A stretch of 5,249 bases of DNA from Candidatus Aminicenantota bacterium (lineage in GTDB: Bacteria > Acidobacteriota > Aminicenantia > Aminicenantales > Aminicenantaceae): assembly GCA_030617525.1 (NCBI GenBank), contig JAUWVG010000213.1, positions 1 through 5,249 on the forward strand, in the 5' to 3' direction. The first letter of the stretch is position 1. Each line of letters begins with the position of its first letter. This document shows positions 5,248 to 5,249 of the stretch, piece by piece. The notes below the pieces were generated by a model. The model was given only the letters and a program-made list of their open reading frames with translations, searched no databases and was not told the DNA's origin. The position numbers were made by a program, and so were the translations under genes.

Positions 5248-5249
5248 AT

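Overview
The window carries an hgcAB mercury-methylation locus. Reading right from about position 860, one operon encodes a MarR-family regulator, the corrinoid membrane protein HgcA (cap-helix motif NVWCAAGK, cysteine 102) and the 2[4Fe-4S] ferredoxin HgcB. hgcAB is known almost only from anaerobes (sulfate and iron reducers, methanogens, fermenters and various uncultured lineages), so the source is very probably an anaerobic bacterium. Base composition is moderately AT-rich. The zinc-ribbon/Ser-Thr kinase/TonB fusion on the right would fit a Gram-negative, multi-kinase lineage such as Acidobacteriota, Aminicenantes-type or Desulfobacterota relatives. That taxonomic guess is weak and rests on general impression, not a search.

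Layout. Positions 1-778 (minus strand) hold a flavoprotein pair: a geranylgeranyl-reductase-like FAD oxidoreductase that has lost its middle and is frameshifted, then the N-terminus of a nitronate monooxygenase/FabK-like FMN protein that runs off the left edge. Positions 779-961 are a divergent regulatory region. It has a strong sigma-70-like promoter (TTGACA, 18 bp, TACAAT) with a perfect inverted repeat GTGCA-N5-TGCAC between the boxes, a second short palindrome and two tiny overlapping reading frames. Positions 962-2777 (plus) hold marR, hgcA and hgcB; marR and hgcA share an ATGA stop/start overlap, and hgcB follows 17 bp after hgcA. Positions 2797-5060 (minus, convergent with hgcB) hold a two-gene unit: a zinc-ribbon/Ser-Thr kinase/TM/TonB C-terminal fusion protein, then a GTG-started five-TM protein of unknown function. 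From 5061 to the right edge there is a likely kinase promoter. It overlaps a 57-codon open frame that could be the tail of another minus-strand gene.

How the genes may work together. HgcA transfers a methyl group from its corrinoid to Hg(II), and HgcB is thought to keep that corrinoid reduced. The MarR protein is the obvious candidate regulator of its own operon, because its gene is translationally coupled to hgcA and the inverted repeat sits where a bound repressor would block RNA polymerase. The kinase and its membrane partner look like an unrelated signalling unit that happens to end next to hgcB. The broken flavoprotein operon on the left may share the divergent control region, or may be decaying.
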